This document shows positions 1 through 7,009 of a stretch of DNA of 38,775 nt, piece by piece. The position numbers and the translations under genes are program-made. The notes under the pieces are model-generated. The model saw only the letters and a program-made list of their open reading frames with translations. It was not told the DNA's origin and ran no database searches. The stretch is from Porphyromonadaceae bacterium (lineage in GTDB: Bacteria > Bacteroidota > Bacteroidia > Bacteroidales > Dysgonomonadaceae): contig JALHIE010000015.1 of NCBI GenBank assembly GCA_022840285.1, positions 1 through 38,775 on the forward strand. The letters are read 5' to 3'. Position 1 is the stretch's first letter. Every line of letters begins with the position of its first letter.

Positions 1-360
1 GTTTTTGAATGTCCAGGCTATTGCAGCTGCTGCATCTTCTATATAGGCGGGTGCCTTAACTTTTGGTGAGAGCCGGTAATTAACGCCGATGATGCAGGTG
101 TTTTTATGTTTGAACCCGTCGGGAAGTTCTTTCTCCCCGCTTGTTAATCCGCCACCGTGAAACCAAACGACGGTGGCAAAATTTTTTTTGTCGGTTGGAT
201 AGTAAATATCGAGAACACAACGTTCCCTGATGTATGCTTCTGACTCCATCTTTGCATCATCGTAATAGGGAATATTCCTGATGATTCTGTAGTTCGTTTC
301 CTGCGCAATACCACTCAGTGAAGTGCTGATTAACAAAAAGATAAGAAGACCCTTTTTCAT
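1..360 (-). CDS. Secreted alpha/beta-hydrolase esterase, N-terminal part (cut by window edge)
   Basis: The reading frame starts at ATG 360-358 and stays open for 120 codons to the window edge, so only the N-terminal part is present. Residues 1-20 form a signal peptide ending in GIAQ, which suggests export to the periplasm or beyond. HGGG at residues 68-71 is the oxyanion-hole motif of the hormone-sensitive-lipase/BD-FAE esterase group. VNYRLSP (93-99) and the following EDA..A..W stretch are also typical of that group. The nucleophile Ser, Asp and His lie outside the window. The likely role is hydrolysis of carboxylic esters, for example acetylated sugars; the substrate cannot be told. It lies 45 bases downstream of the lipoprotein gene on the same strand and may be co-transcribed. 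Confidence 0.8.
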   Translation of the reverse strand, partial: MKKGLLIFLLISTSLSGIAQETNYRIIRNIPYYDDAKMESEAYIRERCVLDIYYPTDKKNFATVVWFHGGGLTSGEKELPDGFKHKNTCIIGVNYRLSPKVKAPAYIEDAAAAIAWTFKN

Positions 361-405
361 TACCAATTATACATTATGAATTGTTAATTATGAATATTAT
401 CTTGA
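361..405. repeat. AT-rich spacer with short direct repeat
   Basis: This short spacer is almost entirely A and T and holds two near copies of ATTATGAAT about 14 bases apart, in direct orientation. No promoter or terminator is clear. It resembles dispersed AT-rich intergenic repeats of Bacteroidales; that comparison is from memory. Confidence 0.25.
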
Positions 406-1002
406 TTAGAACACCCATTCTTCGTTTTGGGGAGATGACGTATGTGACTTACCTGTTCCGAAACTCAGTAGCCGGCCTTTTAAATCGAAAGACAGCCATC
501 GATCGGAAAGTTGCAGTTCGGAACGGTTGGTGTAGAAAACCTGTTTGGCCTTAAAATTGGCCAGTTCAGGAAGCAAATCGTACACATCCTCAACAATCAT
601 CCCGGGTTGCAGTTGATCCCATCTTTCACTGAAGCCATTTCCTGCCAAGGCAGTAGTCATCCGTATCATATCGTCTGCGTGGCCTAAGTAATCGTTTCTG
701 GCTTCTTCGTTCTGGAATATTTTTATCACGTACGTACGTTCGCTTTCATCCAGAAGATAATTGGATTGAAACAGCTGCACGTAATTCTTATACCGGTACC
801 TGCCGAGTGTCTCACGGACAAAAGCCCTGAATTCCCATTCAACATCCGCTTCCGAAGAATTCACATCCCACCGGACGGTTTGATAGGCCACGTCATTCTT
901 AATTTTTGCGACCGCTTTTCCACCGAAAGTCAACGTTTCGCAACTGATTAACGAAATAAGCATCGCACCTGAAACGATGAGTTTAAGAATTGTTGTTTTC
1001 AT
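406..1002 (-). CDS. Putative lipoprotein of unknown function
   Basis: 198 residues. The first 21 residues are a lipoprotein signal with a lipobox ending in LISC, so Cys21 would be lipidated and the mature protein membrane-anchored. I do not recognise the family. The segment around residues 130-160 (LQPGMIVEDVYDLLPEL) has the spacing of a BamE/SmpA-like helix motif (GM...V..LL), followed by a strand-rich tail that ends in a sequence like FDLKGRLLSFG. This suggests a small BamE-like fold but is weak evidence. It is the last but one gene of the murQ-side cluster. Its start codon overlaps the stop of a possible 29-residue ORF (ATGA). Confidence 0.75.
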   Translation of the reverse strand: MKTTILKLIVSGAMLISLISCETLTFGGKAVAKIKNDVAYQTVRWDVNSSEADVEWEFRAFVRETLGRYRYKNYVQLFQSNYLLDESERTYVIKIFQNEEARNDYLGHADDMIRMTTALAGNGFSERWDQLQPGMIVEDVYDLLPELANFKAKQVFYTNRSELQLSDRWLSFDLKGRLLSFGTGKSHTSSPQNEEWVF

Positions 1003-1088
1003 CTGCCTTTGCTCAGTAATTTAAGGCTTACGTTGAAGCCGATGGAAGTAAAGAAAACGGTCACGTACATGTTTATGGTTAGGGTCAT
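999..1088 (-). CDS. Possible 29-residue hydrophobic peptide ORF
   Basis: An ORF of 29 codons starts at ATG 1088, 24 bases after the stop of the 92-residue gene. Its TGA overlaps the ATG of the lipoprotein gene (ATGA at 1002-999). The peptide begins MTLTINMYVTVFF and ends in KLLSKGR, a hydrophobic middle with a basic tail. The ATGA coupling is the only argument that it is translated. It could also be the remnant of a longer gene, or chance. Confidence 0.22.
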   Translation of the reverse strand: MTLTINMYVTVFFTSIGFNVSLKLLSKGR

Positions 1089-1112
1089 TGCCGGAAAAGT
1101 GTGGGTTAGAAG

Positions 1113-1391
1113 TTATCGGGTGGGGTGCTCAGGGCGGTTATGGTAACCTCCTGAATACAGTTTCGATGTTACGTGTTTGCGGTCTTTTCGCTTGAGCAAT
1201 CCGAAACGCAATTCATTCTCCTCCACCCATATCTGCGGTTTCAGAAAGGCTTCGTTTTTCCACAACAAGGGCGAAGGGGTGATGCGTCCGTCTGTCATAA
1301 CGGTCCATTTCTCCACTTTTCGGGTTGCAATACCTTCGTATATCTTGTCGAGCAGTAAATTGGGATTGTGGGTTTTTATGATGATAGCCAT
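1113..1391 (-). CDS. Small conserved-looking protein downstream of murQ, unknown function
   Basis: 92 residues, no signal peptide or membrane segment, rich in Lys and Arg (ending SGGYHNRPEHPTR). I do not recognise the family. It begins 8 bases after the murQ stop and is therefore almost surely in the same transcript. The N-terminal part (MAIIIKTHNPNLLLDKIYEG) reads as a strand followed by a helix, and IWVEENELRFGLLKRKD looks like a beta hairpin, so a compact cytoplasmic domain is likely. The gene next door makes a role in amino-sugar metabolism thinkable, but nothing in the protein shows it. Confidence 0.65.
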   Translation of the reverse strand: MAIIIKTHNPNLLLDKIYEGIATRKVEKWTVMTDGRITPSPLLWKNEAFLKPQIWVEENELRFGLLKRKDRKHVTSKLYSGGYHNRPEHPTR

Positions 1392-1399
1392 GGGAACGG

Positions 1400-2221
1400 T
1401 TATTCTTGTTGATTTTTATATGTCTCAATCGCTGTTTTTACATTTCCGTGCAACAGGAGCAGGTTCTTGGCCTGCAGGTAGGATAATCCGAGTTCATCAA
1501 CAATCATCCGGGTGCCCCTGTCTACAAGTTTTTGGTTGGTCAGCTGCATGTTTACCATTTTGTTGCCTTTGACCCTGCCCAATTTTATCATTGTGGCCGT
1601 AGTGATCATGTTTAGCACGAGCTTTTGTGCCGTTCCTGATTTCATTCGTGTACTTCCGGTAACGTATTCAGGGCCGACAATGGGTTCAATTTTGATCTCG
1701 GCTTCCGCAGCCACGGGTGAGTTTGGATTACAGCTTATTGAGCCGGTGAGAATTCCTTTCTCCCTTGCTTTACGCAGCGCACCGATAACATAGGGCGTGG
1801 TGCCCGATGCTGCTATGCCCACGAGCGTGTCGTATTGGTTGATTTTGTATTCCATCAGCTCTTCCCAGCCCTGGTCGTAGTTGTCTTCCGCCGCTTCGAC
1901 CGGATTGCGCAAAGCGGAGTCGCCCCCGGCAATCAATCCGATAACGTATGTGTCGGGCATCCCATATGTAGGGGGGATCTCTGATGCATCCAGCACGCCA
2001 AGCCTTCCGCTGGTCCCTGCACCGATATAGAAAAGTCGTCCGCCTCGTTTCATGCGTTCCACAACTCCGGTAACAAGTCTTTCTATTTCGGGAATGGTCT
2101 TTTGCACAGCATAAGCTACTTTTTGATCTTCCCGATTGATCTCGGCAAGAATTTCGGAAACCGGTTTCTTTTCCAAGTCGTCATAAAACGAGGTTTGTTC
2201 AGTTATCTTGATGAAAGTCAT
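1400..2221 (-). CDS. murQ: N-acetylmuramic acid 6-phosphate etherase
   Basis: 273 residues, slightly shorter than E. coli MurQ (298). It cleaves the D-lactyl ether of MurNAc-6-phosphate to give GlcNAc-6-phosphate and D-lactate in the cytoplasm. The protein is a single SIS domain. IGAGTSGRLGVLDASE (about residues 66-81) holds the sugar-phosphate loop and the expected catalytic Glu81; the second acidic residue of the family fits Glu112 in PVEAAED. GSTRMKSGTAQK further on is the second conserved SIS motif. The gene is 11 bases downstream of the BadF/BadG-type kinase, which probably makes its substrate. Confidence 0.96.
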   Translation of the reverse strand: MTFIKITEQTSFYDDLEKKPVSEILAEINREDQKVAYAVQKTIPEIERLVTGVVERMKRGGRLFYIGAGTSGRLGVLDASEIPPTYGMPDTYVIGLIAGGDSALRNPVEAAEDNYDQGWEELMEYKINQYDTLVGIAASGTTPYVIGALRKAREKGILTGSISCNPNSPVAAEAEIKIEPIVGPEYVTGSTRMKSGTAQKLVLNMITTATMIKLGRVKGNKMVNMQLTNQKLVDRGTRMIVDELGLSYLQAKNLLLLHGNVKTAIETYKNQQE

Positions 2222-2232
2222 GAGGGTAACGT

Positions 2233-3087
2233 TTACGAGTAAAATTTCACTAATCCTTCAATGGGCGATTGTTCTATTTTTCCGGTTTTTATTCCTTTTT
2301 CTACGGCAACCTCACGTAAAACACCGGAAAAATACCAAGCGATTGAGCCCACAAAATTAACCTTATTTTTTTGATAATCATATTGCATAACGTTTCTGTC
2401 GAAGAAATCGGAAAAGCTCCGGGCGACCATAACGCGGATATGCGGATCTTCAATATGTTTCAGCAAGAAAGGAGATAGCCCTGCCAGAAAACGGCTGGGG
2501 AAAGGTTGCCGGTATACTTTGTCGATAATCGTTGCCTGATTGAGGCTGTATTCGGCAAGAAATTGTTCTGTTATCCTTTTAGGTAACTGGTTTTTCAGTA
2601 CATCGCTAACCAGTTGTTTACCCAACGCTGCACCGCTTCCTTCATCACCCAGGATAAATCCGAGTGGAGCCACCTGCTTGATAATACCGGTACCGTCCCA
2701 TTCACAGGAGTTGCTTCCGGAACCAAGGATACAGGCAATTCCTGCCTCGTGTCCGCAGAGGCTGTGTGCGGCGGCCATCAGGTCGCTGTACACATGGATT
2801 GCATCGACGGGAAACGATTGGTGTATGGCGTTTCTCACAAAAGCAATTTTTTCCGGGATACAGCCTGTACCATAGAAATGGATCGATTGAACCTTTTCTT
2901 TTTTCAGGAGAGGATAAGCCTGCAGCCGGATCTCCTCTGCCATCTCCTCCTCGGTCTGATAGACCGGGCTGATTCCTTTGGTAGTAAATTGCTTCAGGGT
3001 CTCTCCTCCGTGTGTCAGGCACCAGTCGGTCTTGGTGGCACCGCTGTCAGCGATCAGTATGTTACCCCCTGATTGTGAATGATCCAT
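2233..3087 (-). CDS. BadF/BadG/BcrA/BcrD-family sugar kinase, probable N-acetylmuramate (or GlcNAc) kinase
   Basis: 284 residues with an actin-like ATPase fold. ADSGATKTDWCL (about residues 13-24) is the phosphate-1 motif, ILGSGSNS (about 119-126) the phosphate-2 motif, and GFILGDEGSGAALG (about 142-155) the signature of the BadF-type GlcNAc kinase family. The product would phosphorylate C6 of an amino sugar with ATP. Because it is the gene directly before murQ, MurNAc is the more likely substrate, as known for MurK of Tannerella forsythia, with MurQ acting next. GlcNAc as substrate cannot be excluded from sequence. It is the first gene of its operon, with a candidate promoter at 3153-3160. 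Confidence 0.88.
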   Translation of the reverse strand: MDHSQSGGNILIADSGATKTDWCLTHGGETLKQFTTKGISPVYQTEEEMAEEIRLQAYPLLKKEKVQSIHFYGTGCIPEKIAFVRNAIHQSFPVDAIHVYSDLMAAAHSLCGHEAGIACILGSGSNSCEWDGTGIIKQVAPLGFILGDEGSGAALGKQLVSDVLKNQLPKRITEQFLAEYSLNQATIIDKVYRQPFPSRFLAGLSPFLLKHIEDPHIRVMVARSFSDFFDRNVMQYDYQKNKVNFVGSIAWYFSGVLREVAVEKGIKTGKIEQSPIEGLVKFYS

Positions 3088-3152
3088 GTTGATTGATTAT
3101 TTACAGGTTTATATGTATGTGACTTTTACGACCGGAACTGAAATATTATTGC

Positions 3153-3160
3153 CAAAGATA
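3153..3160 (-). promoter_or_regulatory. Candidate -7 element for the kinase-murQ operon
   Basis: On the minus strand this reads TATCTTTG, which fits the Bacteroidetes TAnnTTTG element about 65 bases before the kinase start. No TTTG is seen at the usual -33 distance, so the call is moderate. Confidence 0.38.
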
Positions 3161-3268
3161 CAGCAATAATTCGAATCCTGCTTTCACCGATCAGGAAATA
3201 AGGATCATTTGCCAGTCTCTTTCCACGGTATTCGTGTTTCAGGTGGTGTTACCTGTTACATCTAAAAT

Positions 3269-3304
3269 CGCATTGTATGTTTTGAACAAAAAACATGCAA
3301 TGCG
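3269..3304 (-). terminator. Stem-loop downstream of the QorB-like gene
   Basis: Two 15-base arms (3269-3283 and 3290-3304) pair with one G-U wobble around a 6-base loop. On the minus strand the hairpin lies about 60 bases after the reductase stop and is followed by ATTTTAGA, a weak U tract. It probably ends transcription of the YceI/reductase unit. The rest of the spacer 3088-3365 shows no gene. Confidence 0.5.
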
Positions 3305-3365
3305 GTGAAAATTCAAACCCGATATGATTACCGTGGATGACTAGGTTGTGGCAGTCGGCAAAGGC

Positions 3366-4208
3366 CTATAAGGCTGCTTTCACTGAATCAGCCAAGGGTG
3401 TTGTAGGTCTGCCAATCAATGTGGAGAGTTGACGGGAATCATCAAACAGATCCCCTTTCGAAGCTGAAACATCCCAGCTGGCGATGGCAGATGCAAGTCC
3501 TGCGGGAATCTCAAAACTCTCCAGAATTTTGGTATATTCAGCCTCTGTCAGGTTTCTGTAGGGGATGTTTTTACCGGTCTGGTTTGAGATTTCGGCTGCT
3601 AAATCGGTCAGTGTATAATAATTGTCTCCTGCTAATTCGTACACTTTTCCCTTGTGCGTTTCATCGGTTATAGCCACTGCTGCTGCTTCGGCATAATCGG
3701 CACGGGCGGCAGATGAGATTTTTCCTTTGCCGGCACTTCCGATGAAGGCACCTCCTGCCAGTGTGCCCCCAATGGAACCGGTGTAGTTTTCGGTATACCA
3801 GCCGTTGCGAAGGATAGTGTAATCCATACCGGAAGCTTTCAAAGCTTCTTCCGTCGTCATATGTTCCCCTGCAAGATTCAGTGTGGTGGAGTCGGCATGT
3901 AGCAGGCTGGTGTATACGATCCATTTTACACCGGCCTTTCCGGCTGCCTCTATCGCATTGAAATGCTGGCTGGCACGCTGACCAATTTCGTTGCTTGAGA
4001 TAAGTATCAGCCGGTCTATTCCGGCGAGTGCTTCGAGCATCACTTGAGGCTTGGTATAATCAAAGGTACGTACTTCTACACCCAGTGCAGATGCTTTCTC
4101 CGGTGTGCGGACAAGCGCTACGATATTTTCATTGGGAACTCTCTTTTTTAATTCTTCCACAACAACGTTTCCCAATTGACCGGTTGCTCCTGTTACTGCT
4201 ATTTTCAT
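3366..4208 (-). CDS. NmrA/QorB-like NAD(P)H-binding oxidoreductase
   Basis: 280 residues, an atypical short-chain dehydrogenase fold. GATGQLG (7-13) is the dinucleotide-binding loop. YTSLLHAD and ILRNGWYTEN are characteristic of the QorB (YtfG) NAD(P)H:quinone oxidoreductase and NmrA-like group, which lacks the classical Tyr-x-x-x-Lys site. The likely role is two-electron reduction of quinones or a redox-sensing function in the cytoplasm. The gene lies 25 bases downstream of the YceI gene and probably shares its transcript. A Crp/Fnr-type regulator just upstream suggests redox or stress control. Confidence in the family is high, in the exact substrate low. Confidence 0.88.
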   Translation of the reverse strand: MKIAVTGATGQLGNVVVEELKKRVPNENIVALVRTPEKASALGVEVRTFDYTKPQVMLEALAGIDRLILISSNEIGQRASQHFNAIEAAGKAGVKWIVYTSLLHADSTTLNLAGEHMTTEEALKASGMDYTILRNGWYTENYTGSIGGTLAGGAFIGSAGKGKISSAARADYAEAAAVAITDETHKGKVYELAGDNYYTLTDLAAEISNQTGKNIPYRNLTEAEYTKILESFEIPAGLASAIASWDVSASKGDLFDDSRQLSTLIGRPTTPLADSVKAAL

Positions 4209-4233
4209 TTGTTTTATTTTTTGTAATATGTTT

Positions 4234-4800
4234 TTACTTCAGGACCAGTTTGATGTCCAGCGTGAAAATGTCATCAATTACTTTGTCGCCCAAGTCGTTA
4301 AAGAATGATTTGGAGCCGTAACGAACACCAAACTTCGAGCGGTCGACTTTCAGTTGTGTCGTGTACACACGCTCTTTTCTGGTTACCACGAACGATGCCT
4401 TTTCCGTCTTTCCCTTGATTGTCAGCAAACCCGTGACGACGGCTTTGTCCGAATTAAATTTACCCGCACTGTTTATTTTAAACGTAGCGGTGGGGTAATT
4501 GTTTACACCAAAGAAATCGTCCGATTTCAAGTGATCCACCAACTGCTTGTTGTAACCTGCATCTTTCAGGTCGTCATTCGTGATGCTGTTCATGTCGATC
4601 ACCACATTTCCGCTTACAATCTCACCGTTTTTTAACTCGAAAGTTCCGCTCTGTATCTGAATTTTTCCATTGTGAGAGCCCCCAATTTTTTTTCCGGTCC
4701 ATAGAACCTGAGATTTACTCAGGTCTATTTCACTTTTTTGTGCCCATGCCGATAAAATCCCTGCTAATAAAATTATTACCAATAAATTAACTCTTTTCAT
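4234..4800 (-). CDS. YceI-family secreted protein
   Basis: 188 residues with a signal peptide (MKRVNLLVIILLAGILSAWAQ) and so periplasmic. The rest is the YceI beta-barrel fold: LSKSQVLWTGKKIGGSHNGKI near the mature N-terminus, VVIDMNSITNDD, LKSDDFFGVNNYPTATFK and VVTGLLTIKGKTE are the typical strands. Members bind long isoprenoid or amide lipids in the barrel. In Bacteroidetes they often sit beside redox regulators. It has its own candidate promoter (4892-4899) and is followed by the QorB-like gene. The ligand cannot be predicted. Confidence 0.93.
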   Translation of the reverse strand: MKRVNLLVIILLAGILSAWAQKSEIDLSKSQVLWTGKKIGGSHNGKIQIQSGTFELKNGEIVSGNVVIDMNSITNDDLKDAGYNKQLVDHLKSDDFFGVNNYPTATFKINSAGKFNSDKAVVTGLLTIKGKTEKASFVVTRKERVYTTQLKVDRSKFGVRYGSKSFFNDLGDKVIDDIFTLDIKLVLK

Positions 4801-4891
4801 ACGTTTTTTGTTGTTTGTGGATGAAACTTCTCAGAGCTGACTGTCCGTTTCAACCGGTTTAATTTTGAATTGTTTTTTAATTATCACGACA

Positions 4892-4899
4892 CAAAGGTA
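4892..4899 (-). promoter_or_regulatory. Candidate -7 element for yceI-like gene
   Basis: The minus strand reads TACCTTTG, matching TAnnTTTG about 90 bases before the YceI start, in the gap after the regulator gene. No good -33 box was seen. The position suggests that the YceI/reductase pair is transcribed apart from the regulator. Confidence 0.4.
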
Positions 4900-4955
4900 G
4901 CATGGTACCGGGCTTCCGGCACTTGATCCATGGTAAGAAATGAAATTGACCTGTG

Positions 4956-5549
4956 TTAACTTCTCCTTCTGATGCGGCTTAAACTTTCCGGGGTAATACC
5001 CAGGTAGGATGCAATGTAGATCAACGGAACCCGCTGAAACATAAGGGGATGCTCTTTCAGCATGTCGTTGTAACGATCCATGGCCGTCTCCCACATGTTT
5101 GCATTGAGTCGTTTCAGTGCGTTGATGTACGCTTTCTGAAAAAGGATGCGAAAATATCTTTCCAGCTTGGGCACTTCTTCGTACAGCTGCTCCAGTCGTT
5201 GAAATGAAATACGCAGCATCTGTGTGTCCTCCAATGCCTCAATATTGTACTTGGAGGGTGTTTGAGTGAAGAAACTCTCCAGGTCACTGATCCAGCTATT
5301 GTCCATCCTGATCTGGTAGATGTGTTCTGTCCCTTTTGAATCGATATAAAAAGAGCGCAGACAGCCTGTGGTAATAAAGTATAAGTATTTGCAGGTTTTG
5401 CCCGATACCAGCAGATCTTTCTTTTTCCTGATGGAACACGGTTCAAAAGCAGATAGGATAATTGACTCATCTTCAGGAGTTATTTCCGTCCACTTTTTAA
5501 AATAATAGAGCAGCTTGTTATCTTCTGTCATATGGTTTTCAGTCACCAA
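4956..5549 (-). CDS. Crp/Fnr-family transcriptional regulator
   Basis: 197 residues. Residues of about 25-115 form the cyclic-nucleotide-binding-type jelly roll (LYFITTGCLRSFYIDSKGTE is the core hairpin). A dimer helix follows, and a C-terminal helix-turn-helix is seen in PLIYIASYLGITPESLSRI. Phosphate-binding residues of cAMP-responsive CRP are not evident, so the ligand may be something else, as in most Bacteroidetes members. Met7 (5531) is an alternative start. It lies upstream of, and on the same strand as, the YceI and QorB-like genes, which are its most likely targets; that is inference. Confidence 0.88.
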   Translation of the reverse strand: MVTENHMTEDNKLLYYFKKWTEITPEDESIILSAFEPCSIRKKKDLLVSGKTCKYLYFITTGCLRSFYIDSKGTEHIYQIRMDNSWISDLESFFTQTPSKYNIEALEDTQMLRISFQRLEQLYEEVPKLERYFRILFQKAYINALKRLNANMWETAMDRYNDMLKEHPLMFQRVPLIYIASYLGITPESLSRIRRRS

Positions 5550-5710
5550 TCATCTGTATCATGCAATAAACAACCGCTTTTTTGAAATGTTCATCGTCAG
5601 AGACCCGCGGTTGACACGGGTTGCGAATGAAAAATGCCTGTCTGCGTCATTACCGTCTTGGTAAAGATTTCAGGATATTGTCCATATCCCTTATTGATTC
5701 GCATTGGTCA

Positions 5711-6997
5711 TTAGTTTGTTTCTCTTTTTTTTGATCTGCCAAATTCGGGATCCACTTTCATGAAAGGGATCAGCACCAGTGTGGGAATCGTGAGGAGCAT
5801 GATCAGGATAAAGAAATGCTGGTATCCCAGCTGCTCCTGTATCCATCCTGCGGCCATGCCCGGCAGCATCATCCCCAGGGCCATGAATCCCGTACATATG
5901 GAATAATGGGCTGTTTTGTGCTCACCCTGAGAGAAATAAATCAGGTAGAGCATATAGGCAGTAAATCCGAAACCGTACCCAAACTGTTCAACAGCTACCG
6001 CTGCGTTCACCCAGATTATGTTTTCGGGTTGATGGAATGCAAGGTAGAGATACGCTGCATTGGGAAGGGTAATGGCCAGTGTCATGGGCCATAGCCAATA
6101 CCTGAGCCCCTGGCGTGAAGCTGCAATTCCGCCGATGATTCCGCCGAGTGTAAGGGCGATCACTCCAACCGTGCCATAGGTGATGCCAACTTCAGAAGTG
6201 TGTAGCCCCAATCCTCCTACCTCCCGGCTGTCGAGTAGAAAAGGCGATGCCAGTTTGACGAGCATCGCTTCAGCCAACCTGTACAGTAGCATGAAAGCGA
6301 TTGCCAACCCTATCCCTTTTCTTGTAAAAAAAGATTGGAAGGTATTTCCAAATTCTGTCAGTACTTCCCGGGGCGTGCGGGCTGACTTTCCGGTATCCGT
6401 ATGCGGGTAGGGCAGAACAAAACGGTGATAGACGAAAAATGCCAGGAAAAGCCCCGCCAGAATAAAGAAAGTGAGGCTCCAGGCATAAGGAATCCTGCCG
6501 GTTGATTTTTCCAGGAATCCTGCCAGCACAACCAGTAATCCCTGGCCGGTGATCGAAGCAAGGCGATAGAAAGTACTCCGGATACCCACGAAGAAAGATT
6601 GCTGTGAATCGTCCAGCGCGAGCATGTAGAAGCCGTCTGCCGCAATGTCGTGTGTGGCCGAACTGAAAGCCATAAGCCAGAAGAAAGCCAACGATGCCTG
6701 TAGATAGAACGGTGTGGGGAGGGTAAAGGCCACTCCCGCCAGCCCGGCACCAATCAACAGCTGCATGGAGACGATCCACCACCGTTTGGTTTTCAGGATA
6801 TCTACAAAGGGGCTCCAGAAGGGCTTGATTACCCAGGGGAGGTATAACCAGCTTGTATAGAGAGCTATCTCCGTGTTGGAGAGCTCGAAACGTTTGTACA
6901 TGATTACCGAAACGGTCATTACGGCTATATAGGGGAGTCCCTCGGCAAAATAGAGTGTTGGAATCCAGCTCCAGGGGGAGCGCAGTGTTTTCTTCAT
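5711..6997 (-). CDS. AmpG-like MFS permease (muropeptide uptake)
   Basis: 428 residues with about 12 membrane segments, somewhat shorter than E. coli AmpG. The N-terminus (WIPTLYFAEGLPY, then WLYLPWVIKPFWSPFVD) is the hallmark of the AmpG branch of the major facilitator superfamily. AmpG proteins import anhydro-muropeptides from the periplasm for recycling. The gene follows a SpoIID-type gene with a 12-base gap and ends the run that starts at thyA. murQ and its kinase, encoded about 2.6 kb further on, would process the MurNAc. Substrate is inferred from family and context. Confidence 0.87.
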   Translation of the reverse strand: MKKTLRSPWSWIPTLYFAEGLPYIAVMTVSVIMYKRFELSNTEIALYTSWLYLPWVIKPFWSPFVDILKTKRWWIVSMQLLIGAGLAGVAFTLPTPFYLQASLAFFWLMAFSSATHDIAADGFYMLALDDSQQSFFVGIRSTFYRLASITGQGLLVVLAGFLEKSTGRIPYAWSLTFFILAGLFLAFFVYHRFVLPYPHTDTGKSARTPREVLTEFGNTFQSFFTRKGIGLAIAFMLLYRLAEAMLVKLASPFLLDSREVGGLGLHTSEVGITYGTVGVIALTLGGIIGGIAASRQGLRYWLWPMTLAITLPNAAYLYLAFHQPENIIWVNAAVAVEQFGYGFGFTAYMLYLIYFSQGEHKTAHYSICTGFMALGMMLPGMAAGWIQEQLGYQHFFILIMLLTIPTLVLIPFMKVDPEFGRSKKRETN

Positions 6998-7009
6998 GTT
7001 TGTTGTTGT

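Noticed and set aside
5603..5621. Short inverted repeat ACCCG/CGGGT after the AmpG-like gene
   Set aside because: Only 5 base pairs with a 9-base loop and no T run, so not supported as a terminator.
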